From assembly GCF_001544495.1 (NCBI RefSeq), contig NZ_FCNZ02000002.1, positions 248,001-312,000 of the forward strand: a DNA stretch of 64,000 nucleotides, in the 5' to 3' direction. Under the pieces are notes generated by a model that was not told the origin of the DNA, searched no databases, and worked only from the letters and a program-made list of their open reading frames with translations. Source of the DNA: Caballeronia telluris (GTDB lineage: Bacteria > Pseudomonadota > Gammaproteobacteria > Burkholderiales > Burkholderiaceae). Below, piece after piece: positions 8,300 through 16,147 of the stretch. The first letter of the stretch is position 1, and every line of letters begins with the position of its first letter. The translations under genes were made by a program, and so were the position numbers.

Positions 8300-10738
8300 A
8301 TGAATCGAACCCGGCCAAAAGTGTCACGCGACGGCCAGCACAGCGGTTTGCCGCCCCCCCGCCGGCGAGCGCTCTTCGTCATCCCCGTGCTCGGGACACT
8401 CGTGCTCGTCCTCTTGTGGACGGTGATCTTCGCGCGGCTCGCGGTCGAGCGCGAAGCCACCACGCACGAGTCGATGGCCTCCGCCGCGATCCTGTCGTCG
8501 GCGCTCGAACAGCACACGATCAAGGCGATCCATCAGGTCGACCAGGTGACGCGCTTCGTCAAGTACGAGTACGAGAAGTCGCCGGAAAACTTCAACCTCA
8601 TCTCGACCGTCGAAAAGGGCGTCGTCCAGAGCGACACGCTCGTGCAGGTGTCGCTCATCGACGAATACGGCACGCTCGTCGCGAACACCGCCGACCCGCA
8701 TCCGAAGCCGATCGACCTCTCCGACCGCGAGCACTTCAAGGTCCACGCGCATTCCAACGACGATCTGCTCTACATCAGCCGTCCGGTGCGCGGCCGCGTG
8801 TCGGGCCTCTGGACGCTGCAAATCACCCGGCGCCTGAATCATCCGGACGGCTCGTTCGCGGGCGTGGTCGTCGTGTCGGAAGACCCGACCTATTTCACGA
8901 GCGACTTCTACAACGTCGCCTCGATCGGGCGCGAGGGCGTGATCGCCGTCGTCTCCGACAACGGCTCGGTGCTCGCGCGCAACACCGGCGCGGGCGCGTC
9001 CGAGGGCACCGGCACGAGGACCTCCGTCGCGAGCAAGAACGACGCGAGGAGCGCCGCAGAACGAGCCCGCGGCGACTTCACCGCGAGCGGCGTGTACCCG
9101 ACCTCCGACCACGCGTCGGGCATCTACGTCGATCCGATCGACAACGTGAAGCGCATCGTGTCGTACCGGCACATCGACGGCTATCCGCTCGGCGTGCTGG
9201 TCGGTTTGTCGGAGAAGGAAGAGTTCATCGACTACAACCACACGCGCAACGTTTATCTTTTGATGGCGACGTTCATCTCGCTTGCGATGCTCGGGTTCTT
9301 CGGCGTGGCGACCGGGCTTATCGGCAAGCTGCTCGGGCGCGAGCGCGAGATGACGCATCTCGTCGAATTCGATCTGCTGACGGGCCTGCGCAACCGTTAT
9401 TCGACCTTGCAGGCGCTGCGCCACGACGTCGCGCAGGCGGACAATCTCGGGCGCCTCGCGTTGCTCTTCATCGACCTCGACAACTTCAAGACGGTGAACG
9501 ACACACTCGGCCACAACGCCGGCGACATCGTGTTGCAGATGACGGCGTCGCGGCTTGCGGAGACGGTCGGAGAGAACGGCCGGCTGTCGCGGATCGGCGG
9601 CGACGAGTTCGTGGTCGTGGTGAAGGGCGACGAGGTCGAGCGGCGCGCGGTGGAACTCGCCGAAGCGATCTCGGCGATGTTCGCGACGCCGTTCGACGTG
9701 CGCGGCAGCGCATTCGTGCTGCATGCGAGCATCGGCATTGCGCTCTTTTCGGTGTCGAACGAGAGCGAGATCGACCTGCTCAAGAAGGCCGACCTCGCGA
9801 TGTACAGCGCGAAGGACGCGGGCCGCAACTGCTATCAGTTCTATTCGCCGCACCTGTCGCATCGCGCGGATCACCTGATGAAGTGGGAGCAGCAACTGCG
9901 CGTCGCGCTCACCGAGCGGCAGTTGTTCCTCGCGTATCAGCCGAAGATCGATCTCACGCGGCGCTGCATCACCGGCTTCGAGGCGCTCGTGCGCTGGAAC
10001 CATCCGCAGCACGGACTGATTCCGGCCAACGAGTTCATTCCGGTGGCGGAATCGACGGGGCTGATCGTGCCCGTCGGCGATTTTGTGATTCACACCGCCT
10101 GCATGCAGCTTGCCCAGTGGCAGCGCGACGGTTACACGGGGCTGTCGCTCGCCGTGAACATTTCGGCGGTGCAGTTCTGGCGCGGCGACCTGCTGGAGAC
10201 GGTGGAGCGCGCGATCACCGAAAGCGGCATTCCCGCCGACAAGCTCGAACTCGAAATCACCGAGACGGTGATGGTGGAATATCCGGAACTGGTGCAGGAG
10301 AAGATCGCAGCGCTCAAGCGCCTCGGCGTGCGGATCGCGCTGGACGATTTCGGCACGGGGTATTCGTCGCTGTCGTATCTGAACCGTTTTTCCGTCGATA
10401 CGCTGAAGGTCGACCGCTCCTTCATCCAGGCGATTCCCGAGGACCGCAGCGTATGCGTGATGGTCTCGGCCATCATCAATCTGGCGCGTTCGCTCGGATT
10501 GAAGGTCGTCGTCGAAGGGACGGAAAAGGAAGAGCAGATCGCGTGGCTCGCGGCGCTCGGGCCGATCGAAGCGCAGGGCTTCCTGTTTTCGCGCCCGGTG
10601 CCCGCCGACGGCGTGCAGGCGCTGCTCGACCGGTTCGGCGTGTGCGGATGGCCGAAGGGAAAAGCGCCGAAGCGCCTCACCGGGCATGGGAACGAGCCTT
10701 TCCCGACGGCGCTCACCGACGAGCGCGGCGGACGGTAA
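8300..10738 (+). CDS. Membrane-bound GGDEF-EAL protein (c-di-GMP cyclase/phosphodiesterase)
   Basis: An 812-residue protein. A transmembrane helix (residues ~20-45) is followed by a periplasmic dCache-like sensor, a second helix (residues ~310-335), GGDEF (motif at residues 433-437) and EAL (EAL at 561-563). The GGDEF motif is canonical, but the upstream I-site RxxD is absent (GENG in its place), so cyclase product inhibition is not expected. EAL catalytic elements LEITET, DDFGTGYSSL and KVDRSF are intact, so phosphodiesterase activity is likely and both activities are possible. Start ATG 8300 is preferred over an in-frame TTG at 8276; neither has a strong ribosome site. Confidence 0.92.
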   Translation: MNRTRPKVSRDGQHSGLPPPRRRALFVIPVLGTLVLVLLWTVIFARLAVEREATTHESMASAAILSSALEQHTIKAIHQVDQVTRFVKYEYEKSPENFNLISTVEKGVVQSDTLVQVSLIDEYGTLVANTADPHPKPIDLSDREHFKVHAHSNDDLLYISRPVRGRVSGLWTLQITRRLNHPDGSFAGVVVVSEDPTYFTSDFYNVASIGREGVIAVVSDNGSVLARNTGAGASEGTGTRTSVASKNDARSAAERARGDFTASGVYPTSDHASGIYVDPIDNVKRIVSYRHIDGYPLGVLVGLSEKEEFIDYNHTRNVYLLMATFISLAMLGFFGVATGLIGKLLGREREMTHLVEFDLLTGLRNRYSTLQALRHDVAQADNLGRLALLFIDLDNFKTVNDTLGHNAGDIVLQMTASRLAETVGENGRLSRIGGDEFVVVVKGDEVERRAVELAEAISAMFATPFDVRGSAFVLHASIGIALFSVSNESEIDLLKKADLAMYSAKDAGRNCYQFYSPHLSHRADHLMKWEQQLRVALTERQLFLAYQPKIDLTRRCITGFEALVRWNHPQHGLIPANEFIPVAESTGLIVPVGDFVIHTACMQLAQWQRDGYTGLSLAVNISAVQFWRGDLLETVERAITESGIPADKLELEITETVMVEYPELVQEKIAALKRLGVRIALDDFGTGYSSLSYLNRFSVDTLKVDRSFIQAIPEDRSVCVMVSAIINLARSLGLKVVVEGTEKEEQIAWLAALGPIEAQGFLFSRPVPADGVQALLDRFGVCGWPKGKAPKRLTGHGNEPFPTALTDERGGR

Positions 10739-10743
10739 TCGAT

Positions 10744-10778
10744 GGCGCTATAGCGCCGGTCGTCGAACATCGTTCGAC
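10744..10778. terminator. Inverted repeats between convergent genes, weak terminator candidate
   Basis: A perfect palindrome GGCGCTATAGCGCC (10744-10757) is followed by GTCGAA-N5-TTCGAC (10762-10778). They lie between the converging GGDEF-EAL and amidohydrolase genes. There is no T tract, so termination would be rho-aided or absent. Confidence 0.35.
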
Positions 10779-10800
10779 TTCTGAGCTCGCCCCGCGCGCT

Positions 10801-11835
10801 TTAGCGGCCCGCGCCGCGCGGCTCCATGAAGCCGCCAAAGAACGCTCGCGCGTTATCGCCGAGACTCTCGATGTGGTATCCGCCTTCCTGCACGATGAGC
10901 GTCGGCAATCCGAGCGCGCCGAGCGCGCGGCCCAGCCGTCCGAAGCCTTCGGTCGTCACCGCGACCATCGCCTGCGGATCGTCCTTGTAGATGTCGAAAC
11001 CCAGCGCCAGCACAAGCGCGTCCGGCTGAAAGCGCCCGAGCGCGCGCAACGCGGCATCGACCTGCTCGAAAAACACCGCCTCGCTCGACCCGTGCGGCAT
11101 CGGCAGATTGACGTTGTAGCCGTCGCCCGCGCCCGCGCCGCGCTCGTCCTCGTAGCCCGCAACGACCGGATAGAAATTCGTCGGGTCGCCATGAACGGAG
11201 ACGTACAGCACGTCGTCGCGTCCGTAGAAAATCTCCTGCACGCCCTGACCGTGGTGCATGTCGGTATCGAGAATCGCGACGCGGCCAAACCGCCCGCGCA
11301 ACGCCTCAGCCGCGATCGCCGCGTTGTTCAGATAACAGAAACCGCCCGCCGCCTCGGCGCGCGCATGATGACCCGGCGGCCGGCACACGGCGTACGCTTC
11401 GCGCGCGCCGTCTGCGATGGCCGCCGCGCCCGCCGCCGCGCATTGCGCCGACCAGTACGCGGACCGGTAGGTATCCGGCCCGACCGGGCAACTGCCATCG
11501 GCGAGATAGCGCGCCGCCTGCGCCAGCACGCCGCGCAGCGGATTGCCCTCGCGCACGTAGATGTTCGACATCACTTCGTCGCCCCAGTCCTGCGGAACCT
11601 TCTTCCACTCGGCGTGCGCCTCTTCGAGAAAGCGCAGATAGTTCATGCCGTGCACGGCCGCAAGCGGCGCCGTGCCGAAATCGGCCGGCTCGCGCACGTC
11701 GAAGCCAAGCGATTTCGCCGCCTCGACGAGCGCGAGCGCGCGCTCCGGCACTTCCTGCGGCGTGCGCATCTGGCCGCGCGACAGATAGCTGCGCGGATGG
11801 TGTTTCAGTTGCTCGGGATGAAAGTAAGTCAGCAT
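10801..11835 (-). CDS. Acetylpolyamine amidohydrolase / class II-like histone deacetylase family
   Basis: A 344-residue zinc amidohydrolase that removes acyl groups from acetylated polyamines or similar amines. The His-His pair in PPGHHARAEAAGGFCYLNNA, the zinc ligands in DTDMHHGQG and ALGFD, and the terminal QEGGYH with the catalytic Tyr are all present. The N-terminus YFHPEQLKHHP with RGQMRTPQEVPERA is characteristic of bacterial acetylpolyamine amidohydrolases rather than histone deacetylases. It is the third gene of an operon with the M20 hydrolase (19 bases upstream) and the MHS permease. The natural substrate in this operon is unknown. Confidence 0.9.
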   Translation of the reverse strand: MLTYFHPEQLKHHPRSYLSRGQMRTPQEVPERALALVEAAKSLGFDVREPADFGTAPLAAVHGMNYLRFLEEAHAEWKKVPQDWGDEVMSNIYVREGNPLRGVLAQAARYLADGSCPVGPDTYRSAYWSAQCAAAGAAAIADGAREAYAVCRPPGHHARAEAAGGFCYLNNAAIAAEALRGRFGRVAILDTDMHHGQGVQEIFYGRDDVLYVSVHGDPTNFYPVVAGYEDERGAGAGDGYNVNLPMPHGSSEAVFFEQVDAALRALGRFQPDALVLALGFDIYKDDPQAMVAVTTEGFGRLGRALGALGLPTLIVQEGGYHIESLGDNARAFFGGFMEPRGAGR

Positions 11836-11854
11836 CGGGTTCGTTCCTGTTGAA

Positions 11855-13111
11855 TCATGCGTGTGCGTGTGCGTGTACGTGGGCGTGCGCGACGGCCCGC
11901 GCGAGCACCGCGTTCACGAGCACGTTCGCGCCGCAGGTGACGTCCTCGGGCAGCGCGTCCTCGGCCTCGTTGTGCGACAGGCCGCCGACGCACGGGATGA
12001 ACACCATCGCCGTCGGCACGTGGCGCGCGAGATGGATCGCGTCGTGTCCGGCGCCGCTCACGATCCGCTCGTGCGCGTAGCCGAGCTGCGTCACGGCGTC
12101 CTGCACGAGCGCGACGCACTCGGCGTCGAACGGCGTCGCGGGACTTTTCCAGTACGTGTCGATCATGACTTCGAGGCCGCGCGCCTGCGCGATCTTGCCG
12201 AACGCCTCGCGCACGTCGCGCTCCATCGCGTCGATCTGCTTGTCGTCGGGATGACGCAGATCGACCGTGAACGCGACGCGTCCGGCAATCGTATTGCGCG
12301 ACGAATTCGGAATCGCGACCTGACCGATCGTGACGAGGCCCAGCGGCGCAAAACGCTCCGCGATCGCTTCGAGTTGCAGCGCCATCGCGGCGCTCGCGAA
12401 CAACGCGTCCTTGCGATAGGGCATCGGCGTCGTGCCCGCATGCGCCGCGACGCCGGCCACGCTCACGTCGAGCCAGCGGATCGCCTGCCCGCCCGTCACC
12501 ACGCCGATCGGATTGCCGTGGCTCTCCAGCACCGGCCCCTGCTCGATATGCGCCTCGAAGTACGAATCGACCGGCTGGCCCGTCGCGCGGCGCTTGCCCG
12601 CGTAGCCGCAGTGCGCGAGCGCATCGCGCAGGCGGATGCCGTCCGCGTCCTGCGTGTCGAGCGCGGCGGCAAGCGGCGTCGCGCCGACGAACACCGCCGA
12701 GCCGAGCATCGCCGGCGTGAAGCGCGCGCCTTCCTCGTTGGTCCACGACACGATCTCGATCGGCTTTTCCGTGACGATGCCGGCATCGTTGAACGTGCGC
12801 ACGAGTTCGAGCGCGGCGAGTACGCCGTACACGCCGTCGAAGCGCCCGCCTTCGGGCTGCGTGTCGAGATGGCTGCCGATCACGACGGGCGCGAGCGACG
12901 CATCCGCGCCTTCGCGCCGCGCGAACAGGTTGCCGACTTCATCGACTTCGACCGTCATGCCCGCCTCGCGGCACCACGTCGCGAAGCGATCGCGGCCGCG
13001 CTTATCGTCATCGGTGAGCGCGAGGCGGCGCACGCCGCCCTTCGCCGTGGCGCCGACCTGCGCCATCTCCATCAGGCTTGCCCACAGTCGCGGGCCGTTG
13101 ACTTGCAACAT
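11855..13111 (-). CDS. M20-family N-carbamoyl-amino-acid / allantoate-type hydrolase
   Basis: A 418-residue cytosolic binuclear-metal amidohydrolase of the AmaB/HyuC/AllC group. Metal and catalytic residues are in GSHLDTQPEGGRFDGVYG, the NEEGARF motif, HIEQGPVLE and SGAGHDA. These enzymes cleave N-carbamoyl amino acids, ureidopropionate or allantoate. Start ATG 13111 has a near-perfect AGGAGG seven bases upstream. The C-terminus is unusual: it ends in an alternating Ala/Val-His tail (AHAHVHAHAHA) coded by a GTGCGT-type DNA repeat at 11858-11890. It lies between the permease (23 bases upstream) and the amidohydrolase. Confidence 0.9.
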   Translation of the reverse strand: MLQVNGPRLWASLMEMAQVGATAKGGVRRLALTDDDKRGRDRFATWCREAGMTVEVDEVGNLFARREGADASLAPVVIGSHLDTQPEGGRFDGVYGVLAALELVRTFNDAGIVTEKPIEIVSWTNEEGARFTPAMLGSAVFVGATPLAAALDTQDADGIRLRDALAHCGYAGKRRATGQPVDSYFEAHIEQGPVLESHGNPIGVVTGGQAIRWLDVSVAGVAAHAGTTPMPYRKDALFASAAMALQLEAIAERFAPLGLVTIGQVAIPNSSRNTIAGRVAFTVDLRHPDDKQIDAMERDVREAFGKIAQARGLEVMIDTYWKSPATPFDAECVALVQDAVTQLGYAHERIVSGAGHDAIHLARHVPTAMVFIPCVGGLSHNEAEDALPEDVTCGANVLVNAVLARAVAHAHVHAHAHA

Positions 13112-13134
13112 GGCTTCAAATTCCTCCTGGCGAT

Positions 13135-14445
13135 TCAATGCGACGGCACGGCGTCGAGCGCATCGGCGCGGCGGTGCTTGAGCGCGTCGAGCGCGACGAT
13201 GCACACGAGCGACAGCCCCGCGAGACACGTATAGAACACGGCGAGCGGCCACCACTGTCCGACGAACTTGTGCGCGAGCCAGGTGCCGACGAGCGGCGTC
13301 AGGCCGCCCGCGATCGCGCCGCACACCTGGTACGACAGCGAGATCGCGGAGTAGCGCACGCGGGTCGGAAAGACGCCGGACACGAAGCCCGCGATCACCG
13401 AATAGAAGCTCGCCATGCAGATCACCGCGAGCGCGATGCCAACGATCATCGACAGCTTGTCGCCGCTCTGCACGAGGGTGAACATCGGGTACGGCGAGAC
13501 CATCGCGCAAAGCGCCGCGAGCTTGAGAAAGCGCGCGCCGCCGAGCTTCTCGGCGAGATACGCGGCGAGCGGCTGCGTGAGGAACTGGATGATCGCGACC
13601 GCGAAGAGGCAGTCGAGGATCAGCGATTTCGTGACGCCGACGTATTGCGTCGTGTACGAGATCATGAACGTGTTGGTGAAGTAGACGCCCGCGATGCCGA
13701 TCGTGTTCGCGCCGATGCACAGCGCCACGAGCGCGCCCGACGAACGGAACACTTCGGCGATCGGCAGCTCGACGGTGCGCTTCTTGTCCTTCTCCCGCTG
13801 GAACTCCGGCGACTCGTTCACGCCGATCCGGATAAAGATGCCGACAACGAGCAGCACCGCGCTCACGAGAAACGGCAGGCGCCAGCCCCACGCGATGAAG
13901 TCGGCGTGATCCATCGACGTCACCGCGCGGAACGCGACGAGCGAAAGAATCAGCCCGGCCGGGCTGCCGAGCTGCGCGAACGACGCGAAGAACGTGCGGC
14001 GGCCTTCGGGCGCATGTTCGCCCGCCATCAGCACGGCGCCGCCCCACTCGCCGCCCACTGCGATGCCCTGCACCACGCGCAGCAGCACGAGCAGCACCGG
14101 CGCGAGCAGGCCGACCTTCGTGTAGCTCGGCAGCAGCCCGACGCAGACCGTCGCGACGCCCATCATCATCAGCGTGGTCATTAGCGCTTTCTTGCGGCCG
14201 ATCTTGTCGCCGAGATGGCCGAATACGATGCCGCCGAGCGGCCGCGCAAAGAAGCCGACCGCGAAGGTCGCGAACGATGCCATCGTGCTCACGAACGGAT
14301 CGTGCGACGGAAAGTACAGTTCGCCGAACACGAGCGCGGCGGCGGTCGCGTAGATGTAGAAGTCGTACCACTCGATCATCGTGCCGATGAACGCCGCGGC
14401 GGCGGCGCGCACCGGCTGGCGGGTTGTGTGCTGGGTTGCAATCAC
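13135..14445 (-). CDS. MHS-family MFS permease (metabolite:H+ symporter)
   Basis: A 436-residue, 12-helix inner-membrane transporter. The family marks are FIGTMIEWYDFYIYATAAAL at the first helix, GHLGDKIGRKKAL between helices 2 and 3, and RVVQGIAVGGEWGGAVLM in helix 4, as in the MHS group (ProP, ShiA, KgtP relatives). The GTG at 14445 is preferred as start because AAGGAGA lies five bases upstream; the ATG at 14517 has no ribosome site. As first gene of the operon it likely imports the compound processed by the two amidohydrolases. Substrate unknown. Confidence 0.9.
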   Translation of the reverse strand: MIATQHTTRQPVRAAAAAFIGTMIEWYDFYIYATAAALVFGELYFPSHDPFVSTMASFATFAVGFFARPLGGIVFGHLGDKIGRKKALMTTLMMMGVATVCVGLLPSYTKVGLLAPVLLVLLRVVQGIAVGGEWGGAVLMAGEHAPEGRRTFFASFAQLGSPAGLILSLVAFRAVTSMDHADFIAWGWRLPFLVSAVLLVVGIFIRIGVNESPEFQREKDKKRTVELPIAEVFRSSGALVALCIGANTIGIAGVYFTNTFMISYTTQYVGVTKSLILDCLFAVAIIQFLTQPLAAYLAEKLGGARFLKLAALCAMVSPYPMFTLVQSGDKLSMIVGIALAVICMASFYSVIAGFVSGVFPTRVRYSAISLSYQVCGAIAGGLTPLVGTWLAHKFVGQWWPLAVFYTCLAGLSLVCIVALDALKHRRADALDAVPSH

Positions 14446-14529
14446 CGGGGTCTCCTTGGTTGGCCGGTCCGCGCCTGCGTTGCGACCGCGCGGAGTGAAC
14501 GTTTTATCGCCAGCCATAAAACATTAGTC

Positions 14530-14570
14530 AAATTTCGCCTTATTATCTTGCGTATAAATTTGGCTTATAC
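14530..14570. promoter_or_regulatory. Candidate LysR operator: direct repeat plus inverted repeat
   Basis: In the AT-rich gap between the permease operon and the divergent LysR gene, AAATTTCGCCTTAT (14530-14543) recurs as AAATTTGGCTTAT (14556-14568), a 26-base period. The second copy is embedded in the inverted repeat GTATAA-N7-TTATAC (14552-14570). LysR-type regulators bind such paired sites in divergent promoters. Confidence 0.55.
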
Positions 14571-14581
14571 CTAGGACAAAC

Positions 14582-15550
14582 ATGACCCTGCTTCGCGCCG
14601 ACGTCGCGCGCTTCCTGAACGACCGGCTCGACTGGAACCTGCTGCGCACGTTCCTCGTCATCATGCAGGAGCGCAGCGTGAGCCGCGCCGCCGCGCGGCT
14701 GCATGTGACGCAGCCCGCCGTCAGCCAGGCATTGAAGCGCCTGGAAGACACGCTCGGGCGCAACCTGATCCAGCGGCGCGGACCACATTTCGAGCCGACT
14801 CGCGCGGGCGAAGAGGTGTACCGGATCGCGAGCGACATCTACGGCCACATGTCGCGGCTCGAAACCGAACTCGACGACCGCACCGACGACATCACCGGTT
14901 CCATTCGCCTCTTGACGGTAAGCCGGATCGAATCGGCCGTGTACGACGAGTTTCTCGCGGAGTTTCATCGAACGTATCCGCGCATCGATCTGCATATCGA
15001 GATCATGCGCTCGTCCGACATCATTTCGTCGCTGTTGCAGAAGACCGCGACGGCGGGTCTCGGCCTCTGCCGCACGCCGGTGGACAAGCTGGAGCAGCGC
15101 TGTTTCCTGCGTCAGCGCTATGCGATCTTCTGCGGGCGGCATCACCGCTTGTTCGGGCGGCAGGCCCTCACGATGGACGATCTGCTCGCGGAGAATTTCG
15201 TGTCGTTCACGAGCGACCAGATCGGCGACAGCCTCTCGCCGCTCACCGTGTTTCGCGATCAGCGCGGCTTTACGGGGAGGATCGTGGCGGCGTCGCCGAG
15301 TCTCGACGAAGTGCGCCGGCTGATTTTCGCGGGATTCGGGATCGGCTGTTTGCCGGAGCACATCGTGCGCGACGACATCGCGCAGCAGCGTCTGTGGCGG
15401 CTGCCGCCGGAAGAAGGACTGGCCGACGTCGATATTCACCTGCTCTGGCATCGCGCCCGCAAGATGAACGCGGCGGAGCAGGCGTTTCTCGACGCGATGG
15501 AAAGGACGATGCAGCGCTATTCGCTGCCGGATCGCCTCGCGCCGCGCTGA
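14582..15550 (+). CDS. LysR-type transcriptional regulator
   Basis: A 322-residue LysR regulator. The winged helix-turn-helix lies at residues ~18-75 (RSVSRAAARLHVTQPAVSQALKRLED, quoted in part: AAARLHVTQPAVSQALKRLE) and is followed by a periplasmic-binding-like effector domain. It is divergent from the MHS permease operon with repeated motifs between, so it most likely controls that operon in response to its substrate. Its stop is three bases from the stop of the convergent CopD-like gene, so no terminator fits between them. Confidence 0.92.
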   Translation: MTLLRADVARFLNDRLDWNLLRTFLVIMQERSVSRAAARLHVTQPAVSQALKRLEDTLGRNLIQRRGPHFEPTRAGEEVYRIASDIYGHMSRLETELDDRTDDITGSIRLLTVSRIESAVYDEFLAEFHRTYPRIDLHIEIMRSSDIISSLLQKTATAGLGLCRTPVDKLEQRCFLRQRYAIFCGRHHRLFGRQALTMDDLLAENFVSFTSDQIGDSLSPLTVFRDQRGFTGRIVAASPSLDEVRRLIFAGFGIGCLPEHIVRDDIAQQRLWRLPPEEGLADVDIHLLWHRARKMNAAEQAFLDAMERTMQRYSLPDRLAPR

Positions 15551-15553
15551 AGG

Positions 15554-16012
15554 TCAGAACCCGCGCGACAGCACCGCCGTGCCGACCGTCACGACGCCGA
15601 GCACGAGATTGATGACGACGAGCCGGCGCACCGTGCCGACCGCACGCGCGCCATCGGGCCAGTTCTGCGCCTGCACCGCGCGACGAATGCGCGGAAAAAC
15701 AGCAAAGCGGATATGACCGAAGATCAGCATCATCACGATGCCGAGACCGGCCATCGCATGCAGCGGCCACGCCGCGTGCGCGCCGCCGTATTGCGTCAGC
15801 AGGAAGCCGCCCGTCAGCAGGATGACGAGCACCGACGCCGCCACCCAGTTGAAGAACCGCGCGAAGACGCCTTCGAGCAACGGCAGGCGCAATTGCGGCG
15901 TGAGGTCGCCGAGCGCGGGGCGCAGGCAGAAGTTCGCGAACACCATTCCGCCAATCCACACGGCCACGCCGAGCAGATGCAGAAAGAGCGCCACTTCGAT
16001 GGCTTTGGTCAT
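15554..16012 (-). CDS. CopD-like four-helix membrane protein
   Basis: A 152-residue integral membrane protein with four hydrophobic helices. It contains LHLLGVAVWIGGMVFANFCL, typical of the CopD/YncD-like family with a His in helix 1 that could bind copper or haem. Family members are linked to copper handling or are uncharacterised. The start ATG 16012 was chosen because it begins the first helix and has GGAA upstream; a longer frame reaching to 16147 overlaps the parC terminator. It is convergent with the LysR gene. Confidence 0.7.
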   Translation of the reverse strand: MTKAIEVALFLHLLGVAVWIGGMVFANFCLRPALGDLTPQLRLPLLEGVFARFFNWVAASVLVILLTGGFLLTQYGGAHAAWPLHAMAGLGIVMMLIFGHIRFAVFPRIRRAVQAQNWPDGARAVGTVRRLVVINLVLGVVTVGTAVLSRGF

Positions 16013-16097
16013 TGTGTTTCCGGAAGGGTTGTCGAATGCGGCTTGGGCTTTCGACTGAAGGCCGTCGAACCAGTTCCGGCATTTTGAGATAAAGAAA

Positions 16098-16127
16098 CGC
16101 CCCGTTACGCTTTTGCGTAACGGGGCG
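16098..16127 (-). terminator. Strong terminator after parC
   Basis: A perfect 13-base stem CGCCCCGTTACGC / GCGTAACGGGGCG with a four-base loop. On the minus strand it is followed by TTTCTTT. It lies just past the parC stop. Confidence 0.9.
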
Positions 16128-16147
16128 CGCGGCAGAGCGAACGACAA

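Noticed and set aside
8023..8303. Three overlapping short plus-strand frames before the GGDEF-EAL gene.
   Set aside because: No ribosome sites or protein-like composition; treated as leader.
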